A stretch of DNA of 64,000 nucleotides from Hyphomicrobium_A sp963726795 (GCA_963726795.1 CAVSDD010000004.1:620001-684000), one strand, 5' to 3'. Shown: positions 9,251 to 18,468, counted from the stretch's first letter. Program-made: numbers and translations. The notes: generated by a model from the letters alone, not told the origin.

Positions 9251-11089
9251 ATGTGCATCGTGGGTCTTTCGGCTTTCTACCATGACAGTGCTGCCGCGCT
9301 GGTCATGGACGGCGATATCGTGGCCGCCGCGCAGGAAGAGCGTTTCACGCGCAAGAAGCATGACTCGGCCTTTCCGCGGCACGCGCTTGAATATTGTCTA
9401 GACCAGGCGGGCGTGAAACTGCGCGACGTCGACTACGTGGCGTTCTACGATAAGCCCTTCCTCAAATTCGAGCGCCTGCTCGAGACGTATCTCGCGTTCG
9501 CGCCGAGGGGCTTTCAGTCGTTCCGCATGGCGCTGCCCGTGTGGCTCAAGGAGAAGCTGTTCCAGAAGCAGCTGCTGCGCGATGAGTTGCGCGAGCTCGA
9601 CGCCGACTTCGACTGGGAAAACAAGTTGCTGTTTTCCGAGCACCACCAGAGCCACGCGGCGTCGGCCTTTTTCCCCTCGCCGTTCGAGGAGGCGGTCGTG
9701 CTCACGATGGACGGCGTCGGAGAATGGACCACGACGTCGGTTGGGTATGGGCGCGGCAATACGCTCGAAATGCGCAAGGAGCTGCACTTTCCCCATTCGC
9801 TCGGGCTGCTCTACTCGGCCTTCACCTACTACACCGGCTTCAAGGTCAACTCGGGCGAGTACAAGGTCATGGGGCTCGCTCCCTACGGCAAGCCGGTTTA
9901 CGCCGAGCGGATCCTCGACAAGCTGGTCGACCTCAAGCCCGACGGCACCTTCCGCCTCGATCAATCCTATTTCGACTACTGCACCGGCCTGCGCATGACC
10001 AACGGCCGCTTCGACAAGCTGTTCGGCGCCCCCGCACGCAAGCCCGAGCAACCGCTCGAGCAACGGCACATGGATCTCGCCGCGTCGGTACAAGCCGTCA
10101 CGGAAGAAGTTGTGTTGCGCCTGACACGCTCGATCGCCGAGGAGACGGGCGCGGAAAACCTCTGCCTCGCCGGAGGTGTCGCGCTCAATTGCGTCGCCAA
10201 CGGCAAGGTGCTGCGCGACGGCAAGTTCAAGCGCATTTGGGTGCAGCCGGCCGCAGGCGACGCCGGGGGCGCGCTCGGCGCGGCGCTTGCTGCCTACTAC
10301 CAGCACAAGGGGCAGCGGCGCATCGTCGACGACAACCGGCTCGACGCCATGAGCGGATCTTACCTGGGCCCAGGCTTCGACGACGATGACAGCGAGCGGC
10401 GCCTCACGGCGGTCGGCGCGAAATTTACGCGGCTGACGAGCGACGGTCTGATCGAGCGCGCGGTCGCTGATCTCGCCAACGAGAAGGCGCTCGGCTGGTT
10501 CCAGGGCCGGATGGAATTTGGACCGCGCGCACTGGGCAACCGCTCTGTGATCGCCGACCCGCGTTCCCCTGCCATGCAGTCAACGCTCAATCTCAAGGTC
10601 AAATATCGCGAATCGTTCCGCCCCTTTGCGCCGGCCGTGCTGAGTGAGGACGTATCCGACTGGTTCGAGATCCAGTCGGAGAGCCCGTACATGCTCATGG
10701 TCGCCGACGTGGTCTCGGGAAAGCGCCGCCGCATGACCGGGGAGGAGGAGGCGCTGTTTGGCATCGCGAAGCTCAACGTGCCCCGCTCGGACATTCCCGC
10801 CGTGACGCACGTCGACTATTCAGCGCGCGTCCAGACCGTGCACGCCGAAACGAACCCGCGGTTCCATTCGCTGCTTTCCGCCTTCAAGGGTAAGACCGGC
10901 TGCCCCGTGCTGGTGAACACCAGCTTCAATGTGCGCGGCGAGCCCATCGTCCGCACGCCCGAGGACGCTTTCCGCTGCTTCATGGGAACCGAGCTCGATG
11001 CGCTCGCAATCGGCAATTTGTATCTTGTGAAGAGCGAGCAGGATCCGACCCTTAAACTCGATTACAAAAACGCTTTCGAACTCGATTGA
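9251..11089 (+). CDS. Carbamoyltransferase (NodU/TobZ family)
   Basis: The 612-residue protein starts with the family signature CIVGLSAFYHDSAAAL. The Kae1-like N-terminal domain has the metal-ligand motif HHQSH (131-135) and the glycine-rich GGVALNC (308-314). The C-terminal YrdC-like part has GRMEFGPRALGNRS (419-431) and FNVRGEPIV. These enzymes make carbamoyl-adenylate from carbamoyl phosphate and ATP and transfer the carbamoyl group to a hydroxyl, for example on a sugar. Here the likely acceptor is a sugar of the surface polysaccharide or its precursor. The frame is complete, and it is the third gene of the SxtJ operon. Confidence 0.9.
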   Translation: MCIVGLSAFYHDSAAALVMDGDIVAAAQEERFTRKKHDSAFPRHALEYCLDQAGVKLRDVDYVAFYDKPFLKFERLLETYLAFAPRGFQSFRMALPVWLKEKLFQKQLLRDELRELDADFDWENKLLFSEHHQSHAASAFFPSPFEEAVVLTMDGVGEWTTTSVGYGRGNTLEMRKELHFPHSLGLLYSAFTYYTGFKVNSGEYKVMGLAPYGKPVYAERILDKLVDLKPDGTFRLDQSYFDYCTGLRMTNGRFDKLFGAPARKPEQPLEQRHMDLAASVQAVTEEVVLRLTRSIAEETGAENLCLAGGVALNCVANGKVLRDGKFKRIWVQPAAGDAGGALGAALAAYYQHKGQRRIVDDNRLDAMSGSYLGPGFDDDDSERRLTAVGAKFTRLTSDGLIERAVADLANEKALGWFQGRMEFGPRALGNRSVIADPRSPAMQSTLNLKVKYRESFRPFAPAVLSEDVSDWFEIQSESPYMLMVADVVSGKRRRMTGEEEALFGIAKLNVPRSDIPAVTHVDYSARVQTVHAETNPRFHSLLSAFKGKTGCPVLVNTSFNVRGEPIVRTPEDAFRCFMGTELDALAIGNLYLVKSEQDPTLKLDYKNAFELD

Positions 11090-11369
11090 TTTCCTTGGAA
11101 ATGGATTTGCCCGCTTTTCGATCTGCTAAAGCACTGGGCAGATGAGACCTTTGGCGATTTTGGCCGCAATCCTGACACTGCCGCAAAGTTAGGCTCTAGA
11201 AGCCAAGGAAGAAGCGTGTCGACGCCGGTTCAGTTGCCGGCGAGAACCGGCCTATGGGCTTGAAAAGTGGTCAATATCCCTGCACTCCTACTGTCGTGAC
11301 GGTAGGACGCGCCGGGGGCCATTGGCGGGGTAGTCCGAAGTAAGGGTCCTCGCGAGCCGGCGGCTCGCG
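11090..11369. other. Intergenic region with a small hairpin
   Basis: No gene is seen. A perfect 8-bp stem with a 3-base loop (CGCGAGCC, loop 11359-11361, GGCTCGCG) occupies 11351-11369, just ahead of the next reading frame. It could be a weak terminator of the carbamoyltransferase operon or a translation-modulating hairpin; there is no following T-run. Confidence 0.4.
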
Positions 11370-11384
11370 TTGAAAAGTTCGCCG

Positions 11385-13274
11385 ATGAAGCAGCCGAGGT
11401 TCACCGAGCAACAGATCGACTTCCTTTTGCGTCACGCCACCGTTGTTCCCGACAACGATGCCGGCGTCGAGGCCGCTATCGACGATGACGTCATTACGGA
11501 AGACGGCGCCGAAAACGGCCCGGCCCCCGGTGCTGATGCAGCACCAACCGCGAATGGCGCAGATGACGTATTGCCGGCGGACGCAGCGCTGCCGCTCCAC
11601 GCGCCTACAGAAACCGAGCCAAACGAGCTTGAACAGGCACAAGAGGAGACATCTCCTCCACCTTACGATACGGCTGCCGTCGCCGACGCGATAGCAGCCC
11701 TCACTGACGCGTCGGGGCCGCAGGAAGCCGCCGAGCCGGCGGAGGACTTGCCCCAGACAACTAACGCTTCGACCGAGCAGGAAGCATCCTTCTCGGGGGA
11801 AGCGCCGGAGCCGGTCGAGATCTTGCCCGCGGCGGTTGAGGCATCCGACCCCGAGGAACCGCACGCTCCATCGGAAGCTTCGGCACCAGCCATGGCCGCC
11901 CCGGCTCCCGCGCAGGCCACCGCCGAGATTTCGCCGAATACCTTCGACCTCTTCCGCAAGAAATATGCTGGCCTGTCGCTGGAAGACATGAGCCGGCTGC
12001 AAAAGCTCGAGGACGAGAACTCGCGTCTCAGGGAGCTTATTGCGAGGCTGATCGTGGAGCGGCAGCCGGCGCCTGAATCCTACGACGAGCCGCCCGAGCC
12101 CGCGATGCCCTCGTTCATGGCGAAGTCGTCCGGGCCAGCAATCAGCAGCACCGAGCTTGCACCCTATGAGTTTGACGTTGGCGACCGCGCGGCAATGACG
12201 ATTGCCGCCGACAATTCGCCCTCCGATGCGATCGAGGCAGCAAAGCACGCCGCAGCCACGATGGGAGAAGCCTGGAAGCACGCGCGAGTATCGGCGGCGC
12301 GCCTGATCGTTCGAGCTCGCGAGCTGCATCCTGGGACCGTCGCACCCGTTGTACGCCAATCGGCAGGGCGAGCGGCGGCACGGCTCAAGACGGCAATTCG
12401 CAATGCGCCCAATATTCGCAACCTCTCGTGGGGCGAGGCTCGGCGCATTGCGGCTGGCGCTGCCAAAGGAGCGCGGCGCAAATCGAAAGGCCGCGAGATC
12501 CTGCTGGCTGGCATTGCGGGAGGTCTGGTGGCGGGCTTCGCGGTCGGGATCAAGAGCAGCCCGCTCGATGAGACCGAACCGGTGATGCTTCCCGTCGACA
12601 CGAGCGTCCGGCTCAACAGCTTTAGCGCGATCTCTGGATCTTTGGCGAAGGGCTGGGACAAGCCGCAGCCCTGGGGCACGTGGATGGTCGGCAGCCAGGC
12701 CAGCGTGACGCTCGGAGTCGACGGCCCCTCGCGCGGGGATGTCGAGCTTCTGATCGAGGGAAAGACGCAGCCGGTGCAAGGCGTCGATCCGCCCACTGTC
12801 ACCGTCCGCTTCAACGATGCAGAACTCGGCCGTTGGCAATTGCCGGCCCAGGCCGGTCAGTTGCGCCGCCGCTTCATTGTGCCGGCCGCTATATTCAATC
12901 GGGGCACCGATGCACGGGTGAGCTTTGATCTCGCCTCGACACCGGCGTCAGGTGTTTTTGGCGTTCAAGCACTGTCGCTGCGCGACGTTCGCTTTCTGGC
13001 AAATTTCAGGGGCTTCGTCGACACCTGCACCCCGGAGAAGCTCGGCGGCTGGGCGGTGGCAGACGGCGCTCCGGTCAGCGTTGTCGCCAGCGTGGACGGA
13101 AAGCCGATCGCAGCAGAATGGACCAATCTCGAACGCAACGACCTCGCCTCGCGCAAGATTCCTGCGGACGCGGGCTTTGTGCTTAAGCCCGAAACGCCCA
13201 TCGCATCCGGCAGCAAGGTCGAAGTGCGATTTGCCAACGGCCGCCCGCTGAATGGCTCACCGTGCAAGCCGTGA
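11385..13274 (+). CDS. Single-pass membrane protein with IS3 OrfA-like cytoplasmic segments and extracytoplasmic carbohydrate-binding-like domains
   Basis: I start at ATG 11385; a TTG at 11370 is in frame (residues below count from it). Residues 9-23 (PRFTEQQIDFLLRHA) match helix 1 of IS3-family OrfA transposases, and 188-232 (TFDLFRKKYAGL, then RLQKLEDENSRLRELIARL) match the end of the OrfA helix-turn-helix and its leucine zipper. The middle HTH helix is replaced by a disordered acidic Pro/Ala/Glu-rich stretch of about 165 residues. A basic region follows, then one transmembrane helix (about 376-396). Residues 405-540 resemble a DUF7024-like beta-sandwich (WDKPQPWGTWMVG), and 548-630 resemble the GWAVADG...DGKPI domain found attached to glycosyltransferases. 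A glycan-sensing or scaffolding role is inferred; function is unknown. Confidence 0.75.
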   Translation: MKQPRFTEQQIDFLLRHATVVPDNDAGVEAAIDDDVITEDGAENGPAPGADAAPTANGADDVLPADAALPLHAPTETEPNELEQAQEETSPPPYDTAAVADAIAALTDASGPQEAAEPAEDLPQTTNASTEQEASFSGEAPEPVEILPAAVEASDPEEPHAPSEASAPAMAAPAPAQATAEISPNTFDLFRKKYAGLSLEDMSRLQKLEDENSRLRELIARLIVERQPAPESYDEPPEPAMPSFMAKSSGPAISSTELAPYEFDVGDRAAMTIAADNSPSDAIEAAKHAAATMGEAWKHARVSAARLIVRARELHPGTVAPVVRQSAGRAAARLKTAIRNAPNIRNLSWGEARRIAAGAAKGARRKSKGREILLAGIAGGLVAGFAVGIKSSPLDETEPVMLPVDTSVRLNSFSAISGSLAKGWDKPQPWGTWMVGSQASVTLGVDGPSRGDVELLIEGKTQPVQGVDPPTVTVRFNDAELGRWQLPAQAGQLRRRFIVPAAIFNRGTDARVSFDLASTPASGVFGVQALSLRDVRFLANFRGFVDTCTPEKLGGWAVADGAPVSVVASVDGKPIAAEWTNLERNDLASRKIPADAGFVLKPETPIASGSKVEVRFANGRPLNGSPCKP

Positions 13275-13390
13275 CGGGCCAAGGGTTTGTCGCCTGTGTC
13301 CGGGCATGCCAGTATGAAGCGTTGCGAGCGGCCAATTCCCCAATCAGAACGCCTTAAATCATGGCCGACAAAGCGGACGGCTGACCCATC

Positions 13391-14398
13391 ATGCAATTTT
13401 CCGGTCCGCTGATCGTGGTATCCGCGGCGATTGCCACCGCCGCACTGCTTGCATTGCTTCGCCCGATGCTTGTCAGGGTCGCCCTTGCCGCTCCCAATGC
13501 GCGATCCTCGCATCGGCAGCCGACGCCGCAAGGCGGTGGCGTCGCGGTGGTCGCCGCGACGATTGCGATCAGCGCCATTGCAGTGTTTGGCTTCGCTTTT
13601 TCGCCGGACGTCGCCGAAAGACTTTTGCCGGTGCTTGGTGCGGTGTTGCTGCTCGCGGCCGTCGGGTGCCTCGACGATATCTTTTCGCTTGGCACGGTGC
13701 CGCGGCTCTTGGTGCAGGGGATCGCTGTTGGGATCGTGCTGGTCGCGTTGCCGGCGGATATGCGCGTACTGCCGTGGCTGCCGGAGTGGCTCGAGCGCGG
13801 GTTGCTGTTTGTCGGCGGCGTCGCGTTCGTGAACCTCGTCAACTTCATGGACGGCATCGACTGGATGATGGTGGTGGAGGTCGTGCCCATCACGGCCGGT
13901 GTCGCTCTGATCGGCGTGCTCGAACCGCTCCCCGCGGAGGCCGTTCCCGTCGCTCTGGCGTTAGGCGGGGCGATGATCGGCTTTGCGCCGTTCAATCGGC
14001 CGGTAGCGCGATTGTTCCTGGGTGACGTTGGCAGTTTGCCGATTGGCTTGTTGGTCGGCTGGCTTCTGGTGCTCGTCGCATCCGCGGGGCACTTGGCCGC
14101 GGCGGTGCTGCTGCCGCTTTATTTCATCGCCGATGCGACCGTGACGATGCTGCGGCGGTTGCGCGCCGGCGAACGGCTGTGGGAGGCGCACCGCACGCAC
14201 TTCTACCAGCGCGCCAGCGACAACGGGTTCAGCACCATGCAGATCGTTGCGCGCGTGTTTGCGGTCAACGTCGTTCTTGTGGCGCTGGCGGTTGTCAGTG
14301 TCGTCGTGGCCTCGCGTGCCGTTTGCATCGGCGCCGTTGCGGCAGGATGTACGTTGGTCGCGTGGATGATGGCGAGCTTCACGCGGGCTGGGTCGTGA
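13391..14398 (+). CDS. GT4 (MraY/WecA-like) polyprenyl-phosphate glycosyl-1-phosphate transferase
   Basis: This 335-residue polytopic protein carries the PNPT signatures: RSSHRQPTPQGGG near the N-terminus, VGCLDDIFSLG (Asp95-Asp96), NFMDGIDWM (151-159), RLFLGDVGSLPIG and the HRTHFYQRA His-rich loop. These enzymes transfer a sugar-1-phosphate from UDP-sugar to undecaprenyl phosphate on the cytoplasmic face and start polysaccharide assembly. WbpL/WecA-type members commonly pair with an epimerase, as here: the next gene overlaps its stop codon by 4 bases (GTGA). The sugar donor is not readable from sequence. Confidence 0.88.
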   Translation: MQFSGPLIVVSAAIATAALLALLRPMLVRVALAAPNARSSHRQPTPQGGGVAVVAATIAISAIAVFGFAFSPDVAERLLPVLGAVLLLAAVGCLDDIFSLGTVPRLLVQGIAVGIVLVALPADMRVLPWLPEWLERGLLFVGGVAFVNLVNFMDGIDWMMVVEVVPITAGVALIGVLEPLPAEAVPVALALGGAMIGFAPFNRPVARLFLGDVGSLPIGLLVGWLLVLVASAGHLAAAVLLPLYFIADATVTMLRRLRAGERLWEAHRTHFYQRASDNGFSTMQIVARVFAVNVVLVALAVVSVVVASRAVCIGAVAAGCTLVAWMMASFTRAGS

Positions 14399-15432
14399 GT
14401 GGTGCCGTCCTCGTTACCGGCGCGTCGGGGTTCATCGGACGCGCGCTCGTGACCTCGCTGGCTCAGTCCGGCAGAGCCGTGCGGGCAGCGACCCGTCACC
14501 CCGAAGCGTTGGTGTCGCGGCCGGGCGTTGAGGTTGTCGCGACGGGCGATCTGACCGGGCCGATCGCGTGGGAGCAGCTGCTCGGCGGCGTCGACGCGGT
14601 CGTGCATTTGGCGGCGATCGCGCACGTCGGACCGGGCGTCGCGGCCGAGCTTTACGATCGCGTCAATCACCGTGCGACAGCCGATCTCGCTGCGGCGTGC
14701 GTGCGCGCCGGCGTTCAGCGCTTCGTTTTCATGTCGTCCGTGCGGGCACAGACCGGACCTGCTTCGGCGTCGATTGTGCGCGAGTGCGATGCGCCGGTGC
14801 CGACGGAGTCCTACGGGCGCTCCAAGTTGCTGGCCGAGGCGGCGGTGCGGGCACAACCCCTCGCCTGGACAATCTTGCGGCCGACATTGGTTTATGGCCC
14901 AGGGGTAAAGGGAAATGTCGCGAGTTTAACGCGACTTGCCCGGCTGCCTGTCCCGCTGCCGTTTGCCGGATTTATCGACGCCAAGCGCTCGCTTCTAGGC
15001 CTCGATAATCTCGTATCGGCGGTTCGTTATGCGCTTGATAATGCGGATAGAACGTCAAACGAGATTTACCTCGTAGCTGACACTGACCCGGTCAGCCTCG
15101 CCCAAATCGTCACCGCGCTGCGCGAGGGCTCCGGCCACTCCTCCCGGCTCTTTAATTTACCTCCATCCTACGTTGCTCAACTTCTTCGAGTTTTAGGGCG
15201 TCGTGATCTCTGGGAGCGGCTCGGCGGATCCCTCGTCGTCGATACGGGAAAGCTCGTCGCCGCCGGATGGCGTCCCGTCCACGATACCGAAGCGGGCCTG
15301 CGCCGCCTCGCCGAACACGCAGGCTTAGTCGCGACGCTCCAATCTTATCCCCGCAGCGCCAGCGCGGCCGATACTCGCCGCATGAAACTCTGCGCCGGGA
15401 TCCTAAGGCCATGGACGACACGCCCAATTTGA
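14395..15432 (+). CDS. NAD-dependent epimerase/dehydratase family protein
   Basis: The start is the GTG that overlaps the TGA of the preceding transferase gene (translational coupling). The protein opens with VLVTGASGFIGRAL (NAD-binding GxxGxxG) and has the SDR catalytic Ser in FMSSVRA and the YGRSK (YxxxK) pair, followed by LRPTLVYGPGVKG. It is an extended SDR, of the type that makes UDP-QuiNAc-like or 4-keto/4-epimer sugars beside WbpL-like transferases. It probably makes or finishes the sugar used by that transferase. Its last 22 bases overlap the next gene. Confidence 0.85.
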   Translation: MSGAVLVTGASGFIGRALVTSLAQSGRAVRAATRHPEALVSRPGVEVVATGDLTGPIAWEQLLGGVDAVVHLAAIAHVGPGVAAELYDRVNHRATADLAAACVRAGVQRFVFMSSVRAQTGPASASIVRECDAPVPTESYGRSKLLAEAAVRAQPLAWTILRPTLVYGPGVKGNVASLTRLARLPVPLPFAGFIDAKRSLLGLDNLVSAVRYALDNADRTSNEIYLVADTDPVSLAQIVTALREGSGHSSRLFNLPPSYVAQLLRVLGRRDLWERLGGSLVVDTGKLVAAGWRPVHDTEAGLRRLAEHAGLVATLQSYPRSASAADTRRMKLCAGILRPWTTRPI

Positions 15433-16667
15433 ACCTGCCCTACATCATGGCGGCGCAGGCGCAAAAGCACGTCACGCACAACGAGGCGATCCGCGCGCTC
15501 GACGCGATCGCGCAGATCGGCATTGCCGACCGCGATCTGACGGTGCCGCCTTCGAGCCCGACAGAAGGGTCGAGCTACATCGTTGCGATCGGAGGAACTG
15601 GAGCCTGGTCCGGCAAGGATCATAAAATTGCAGCTTGGCAGGATGGGGCGTGGGCGTTTTATGCGCCGCGCGAAGGCTGGCTTGCCTGGGTTGCCGACGA
15701 GGATCTGCTGCTGGTCTGGGACGGCAGCGCGTGGACCCATGCGGCCGGCGCGGCTTCCGCAGCTTTCACCGGGCTTTCGGATGTGCCCCCGAGCTATGCG
15801 GGCGCTGCCGGATCGATGGCCGTCGTAAAATCGGATGAGACGGGGCTCGGATTCTCAAACGAGGTGACGCTGCTCGGCATCAACGCGAGCGCGGACTCAA
15901 CCAACAAGCTCGCGATCGCATCGGCGGCGAGCCTGTTCAATCACGCAGGCGCCGGCCACCAGCACAAGATCAACAAGAATGCCGCCGGCGACACCGCCTC
16001 CCTCCTGTTTCAAACAGGGTTCTCGGGCCGTGCGGAATTTGGCACCACGGGCGACGACGATTTCCACGTCAAGGTGAGTGGCGACGGCTCGAGCTGGACC
16101 GAGGCTGTTGTCGTCGACAAGGATACAGGGAACATCGGCCTCGGCACATCGAGCCCCTCGCAGCAACTGCACATCTACGGCGATGCTCCTGGCGACGGGG
16201 TCACGGGCTTGCAGATCACCGACGCCCTGAGCAGCGCATCTAATGTGCTCATCGGCTCGCTCAAAAGCTCAGACAGTACTTACCTGTTTGCCGGAATCTG
16301 GATGGGTTCGAGCGCCCTCAGCCCGGGATTTGAAAACGGCGTCTTCGGACTGGATGACGGCGGTGCCGGCGGCACGATTTTCAACGCTCCCGGTACCAAC
16401 AACATTTCGTTGCGCGTCGCAAACGACACCAAGATGCTGGTGAAGGGAACGACCGGCAACGTGGGAATCGCCACGACGAGCCCCGCCGTGAAGCTCGACG
16501 TCAACGGGCCTGTCCGCGTGAAGTCCTACACCGTCAGCGGCGTCCCTTCGGCTTCGACCGCCGAGGGGCAGATCATTTATGTCTCCAACGAGACCGGCGG
16601 AGCGGTGCTCGCCTTCTCCGATGGGACTAATTGGCGGCGCGTCACGGATCGCGCTGTGATATCCTAG
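15411..16667 (+). CDS. DUF2793 protein with phage-tail-fibre-like C-terminus
   Basis: From MDDTPNLNLPYIMAAQ the first 115 residues are the DUF2793 domain (QKHVTHNEA, then EGWLAWVADED and VWDGSAW), which is found in phage and gene-transfer-agent tail proteins. The rest is low-complexity, Gly/Ser/Thr-rich and beta-predicted, with two GNIGLGTSSP / GNVGIATTSP-type motifs seen in trimeric tail fibres and adhesins. No other structural phage gene is nearby. A surface adhesin or glycan-binding fibre derived from phage is one possibility; a conserved chromosomal relic is another. The start at 15411 is where the domain begins, 22 bases inside the epimerase gene. Confidence 0.75.
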   Translation: MDDTPNLNLPYIMAAQAQKHVTHNEAIRALDAIAQIGIADRDLTVPPSSPTEGSSYIVAIGGTGAWSGKDHKIAAWQDGAWAFYAPREGWLAWVADEDLLLVWDGSAWTHAAGAASAAFTGLSDVPPSYAGAAGSMAVVKSDETGLGFSNEVTLLGINASADSTNKLAIASAASLFNHAGAGHQHKINKNAAGDTASLLFQTGFSGRAEFGTTGDDDFHVKVSGDGSSWTEAVVVDKDTGNIGLGTSSPSQQLHIYGDAPGDGVTGLQITDALSSASNVLIGSLKSSDSTYLFAGIWMGSSALSPGFENGVFGLDDGGAGGTIFNAPGTNNISLRVANDTKMLVKGTTGNVGIATTSPAVKLDVNGPVRVKSYTVSGVPSASTAEGQIIYVSNETGGAVLAFSDGTNWRRVTDRAVIS

Positions 16668-16697
16668 TCGCTCCCAGTCTCATACGGACGGTCAGCG

Positions 16698-16859
16698 ATG
16701 GATGAGGAGAACGAGCGACGCACCGGCACTCCCCGCAAGCCAACGCGGGCGGAACGGCTCGAGGCCGAGCTCAAATCGAACCTCAAAAAACGCCGGCAGC
16801 AGAAGCAGGCGCGCCAAGCGACGCCGCCGTCCACTGGGCGCGATGACGATCAAAACTGA
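16698..16859 (+). CDS. Small basic hypothetical protein upstream of murA
   Basis: A 53-residue, highly charged reading frame beginning MDEENERRTGTPRKPTRAER, followed by a Lys/Arg/Gln-rich helix and ending DDDQN. I recall short proteins of this kind just upstream of murA in related Hyphomicrobiales, which supports it being real, but I cannot name a family. No signal peptide or membrane segment. It is probably cytoplasmic. Confidence 0.5.
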   Translation: MDEENERRTGTPRKPTRAERLEAELKSNLKKRRQQKQARQATPPSTGRDDDQN

Positions 16860-17175
16860 TCCGCGCGCGTAATAATTCGCAACATTTTCCGACACAGAAA
16901 AGCCGCCTCGCCTTGAGAGCTTTCTCTATCATCACCGCTGTTTTTGCAGCTGAAAGGGCTGTGCACCGGCTTGCGGAGGAGCCGGTTTTACCGCATGGCA
17001 AGGAACGGCAAGCGGAGGTTAAACGTACGGCAATCGGCGGCAAAAATCCGGCAAGTGGAAGCGAAAACTTGCTGGAAAGGGGTCGAAGCGCATAATCAGG
17101 GTTTCTGGCGGCCTTGCGGAGTTTGGGACGGCGCGAATGGCCGCGGGGATGGGCAGTTTGGGATGGGCGGGGTAA
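16860..17175. other. Intergenic region upstream of murA
   Basis: About 316 bases without a convincing gene. It should hold the murA promoter; I could not define -35/-10 elements with confidence. Confidence 0.4.
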
Positions 17176-18468
17176 ATGGATCGAATCAGGATTACCGGGG
17201 GCGTGCCCCTCAACGGCACGATACCGATCTCGGGCGCGAAGAACGCAGCCCTGCCGTTGATGATCGCGAGCCTGCTGACCGCAGACCGGCTCACCTTAAA
17301 AAACGTTCCCAACTTAGCCGACGTCAATCTGCTCGCCCGCATCCTGCGCAACCACGGCGTTGACCTCGCCGTCGACGGCAAGCGTCCCGGTCCCGCGCAG
17401 CACATCGGCGAAACCTTCCATCTTTCGGCGCGCGATATCGTCGACACGGTGGCTCCCTACGAAATGGTGAGCCGCATGCGCGCGAGCTTCTGGGTGCTCG
17501 GGCCGCTGCTCGCCCGCTGCGGCCAGGCCAAGGTTTCGCTGCCCGGCGGCTGCGCCATCGGCACGCGCCCGGTCGATCTGCACTTGATGGCGCTGAAGGA
17601 GCTCGGCGCCGAGATCGACATCGAGGCCGGCTACGTTCTGGCAAAAGCCAAGGGCGGCTGTCTGCGCGGCGGCCGCGTCGTATTCCCCAAGGTCTCCGTC
17701 GGCGCCACGCACAATGCGCTGCTCGCCTCCGCCTTGGCGCGCGGTGAGACCGTGCTCGAAAATGCCGCGCGCGAGCCCGAGATCGGCGATGTCGCCGAGT
17801 GCCTCGTCAAGATGGGCGCCAAGATCGAAGGCATCGGCACCTCGACCTTGCGCATCCAGGGCGCCGACCGCCTCGAAGGCGCGGTGCACTCGGTTCTGGC
17901 CGACCGCATCGAGACCGGCACCTTTGCCATGGCCGTCGCCGCGGTGGGCGGCGACGTCCTGCTCGAAGGCGCACGGCCTGAGTTGCTCAAAACGGCGCTC
18001 GACGAACTGGCGAAGACCGGCGTCGAGATCAAGACAACCAACAGCGGCATTCGCGTTACCCGCAATGGGCACGGCATCGAGCCGGTGGCACTCGAGACGC
18101 AGCCGTTCCCCGGCTTTCCCACCGATCTGCAGGCGCAGCTCATGGCGCTGATGACGACCGCCAAAGGCACGAGCGTCATCCGCGAGACGATCTTCGAGAA
18201 TCGCTTCATGCACGTGCAGGAGCTGGCGCGTCTCGGCGCCGACATCCAGCTGCACGGCGACACGGCCACCATCAAGGGCGTCAAGGGTCTGACCGGCGCC
18301 CCGGTGATGGCGACGGATCTGCGCGCGTCTGTTTCGCTGGTGATCGCCGGACTGATGGCGGAGGGCGAGACAATGATCAACCGCGTCTATCATCTGGATC
18401 GCGGGTTCGAGCAGCTCGAGCAAAAGCTGTCGCGTTGCGGCGCGCAGATCGAGCGTCTTTCGAGCTGA
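17176..18468 (+). CDS. murA: UDP-N-acetylglucosamine 1-carboxyvinyltransferase
   Basis: The 430-residue protein is full length for MurA. The opening PISGAKNAALPL carries the catalytic Lys22, and the mobile loop GGCAIGTRPVDLHL has the PEP- and fosfomycin-reactive Cys126. It performs the first committed step of peptidoglycan synthesis, moving enolpyruvyl from PEP to UDP-GlcNAc in the cytoplasm. A 34-bp perfect palindrome lies just downstream and probably ends the transcript. It begins the conserved block that continues with DUF2948 and hisD. Confidence 0.97.
   Translation: MDRIRITGGVPLNGTIPISGAKNAALPLMIASLLTADRLTLKNVPNLADVNLLARILRNHGVDLAVDGKRPGPAQHIGETFHLSARDIVDTVAPYEMVSRMRASFWVLGPLLARCGQAKVSLPGGCAIGTRPVDLHLMALKELGAEIDIEAGYVLAKAKGGCLRGGRVVFPKVSVGATHNALLASALARGETVLENAAREPEIGDVAECLVKMGAKIEGIGTSTLRIQGADRLEGAVHSVLADRIETGTFAMAVAAVGGDVLLEGARPELLKTALDELAKTGVEIKTTNSGIRVTRNGHGIEPVALETQPFPGFPTDLQAQLMALMTTAKGTSVIRETIFENRFMHVQELARLGADIQLHGDTATIKGVKGLTGAPVMATDLRASVSLVIAGLMAEGETMINRVYHLDRGFEQLEQKLSRCGAQIERLSS

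Noticed and set aside
11271..12839. A 522-codon minus-strand open frame opposite the OrfA-like membrane protein
   Set aside because: The plus-strand protein has recognisable motifs and a TM helix; the opposite frame is Arg/Gly-rich without family resemblance.
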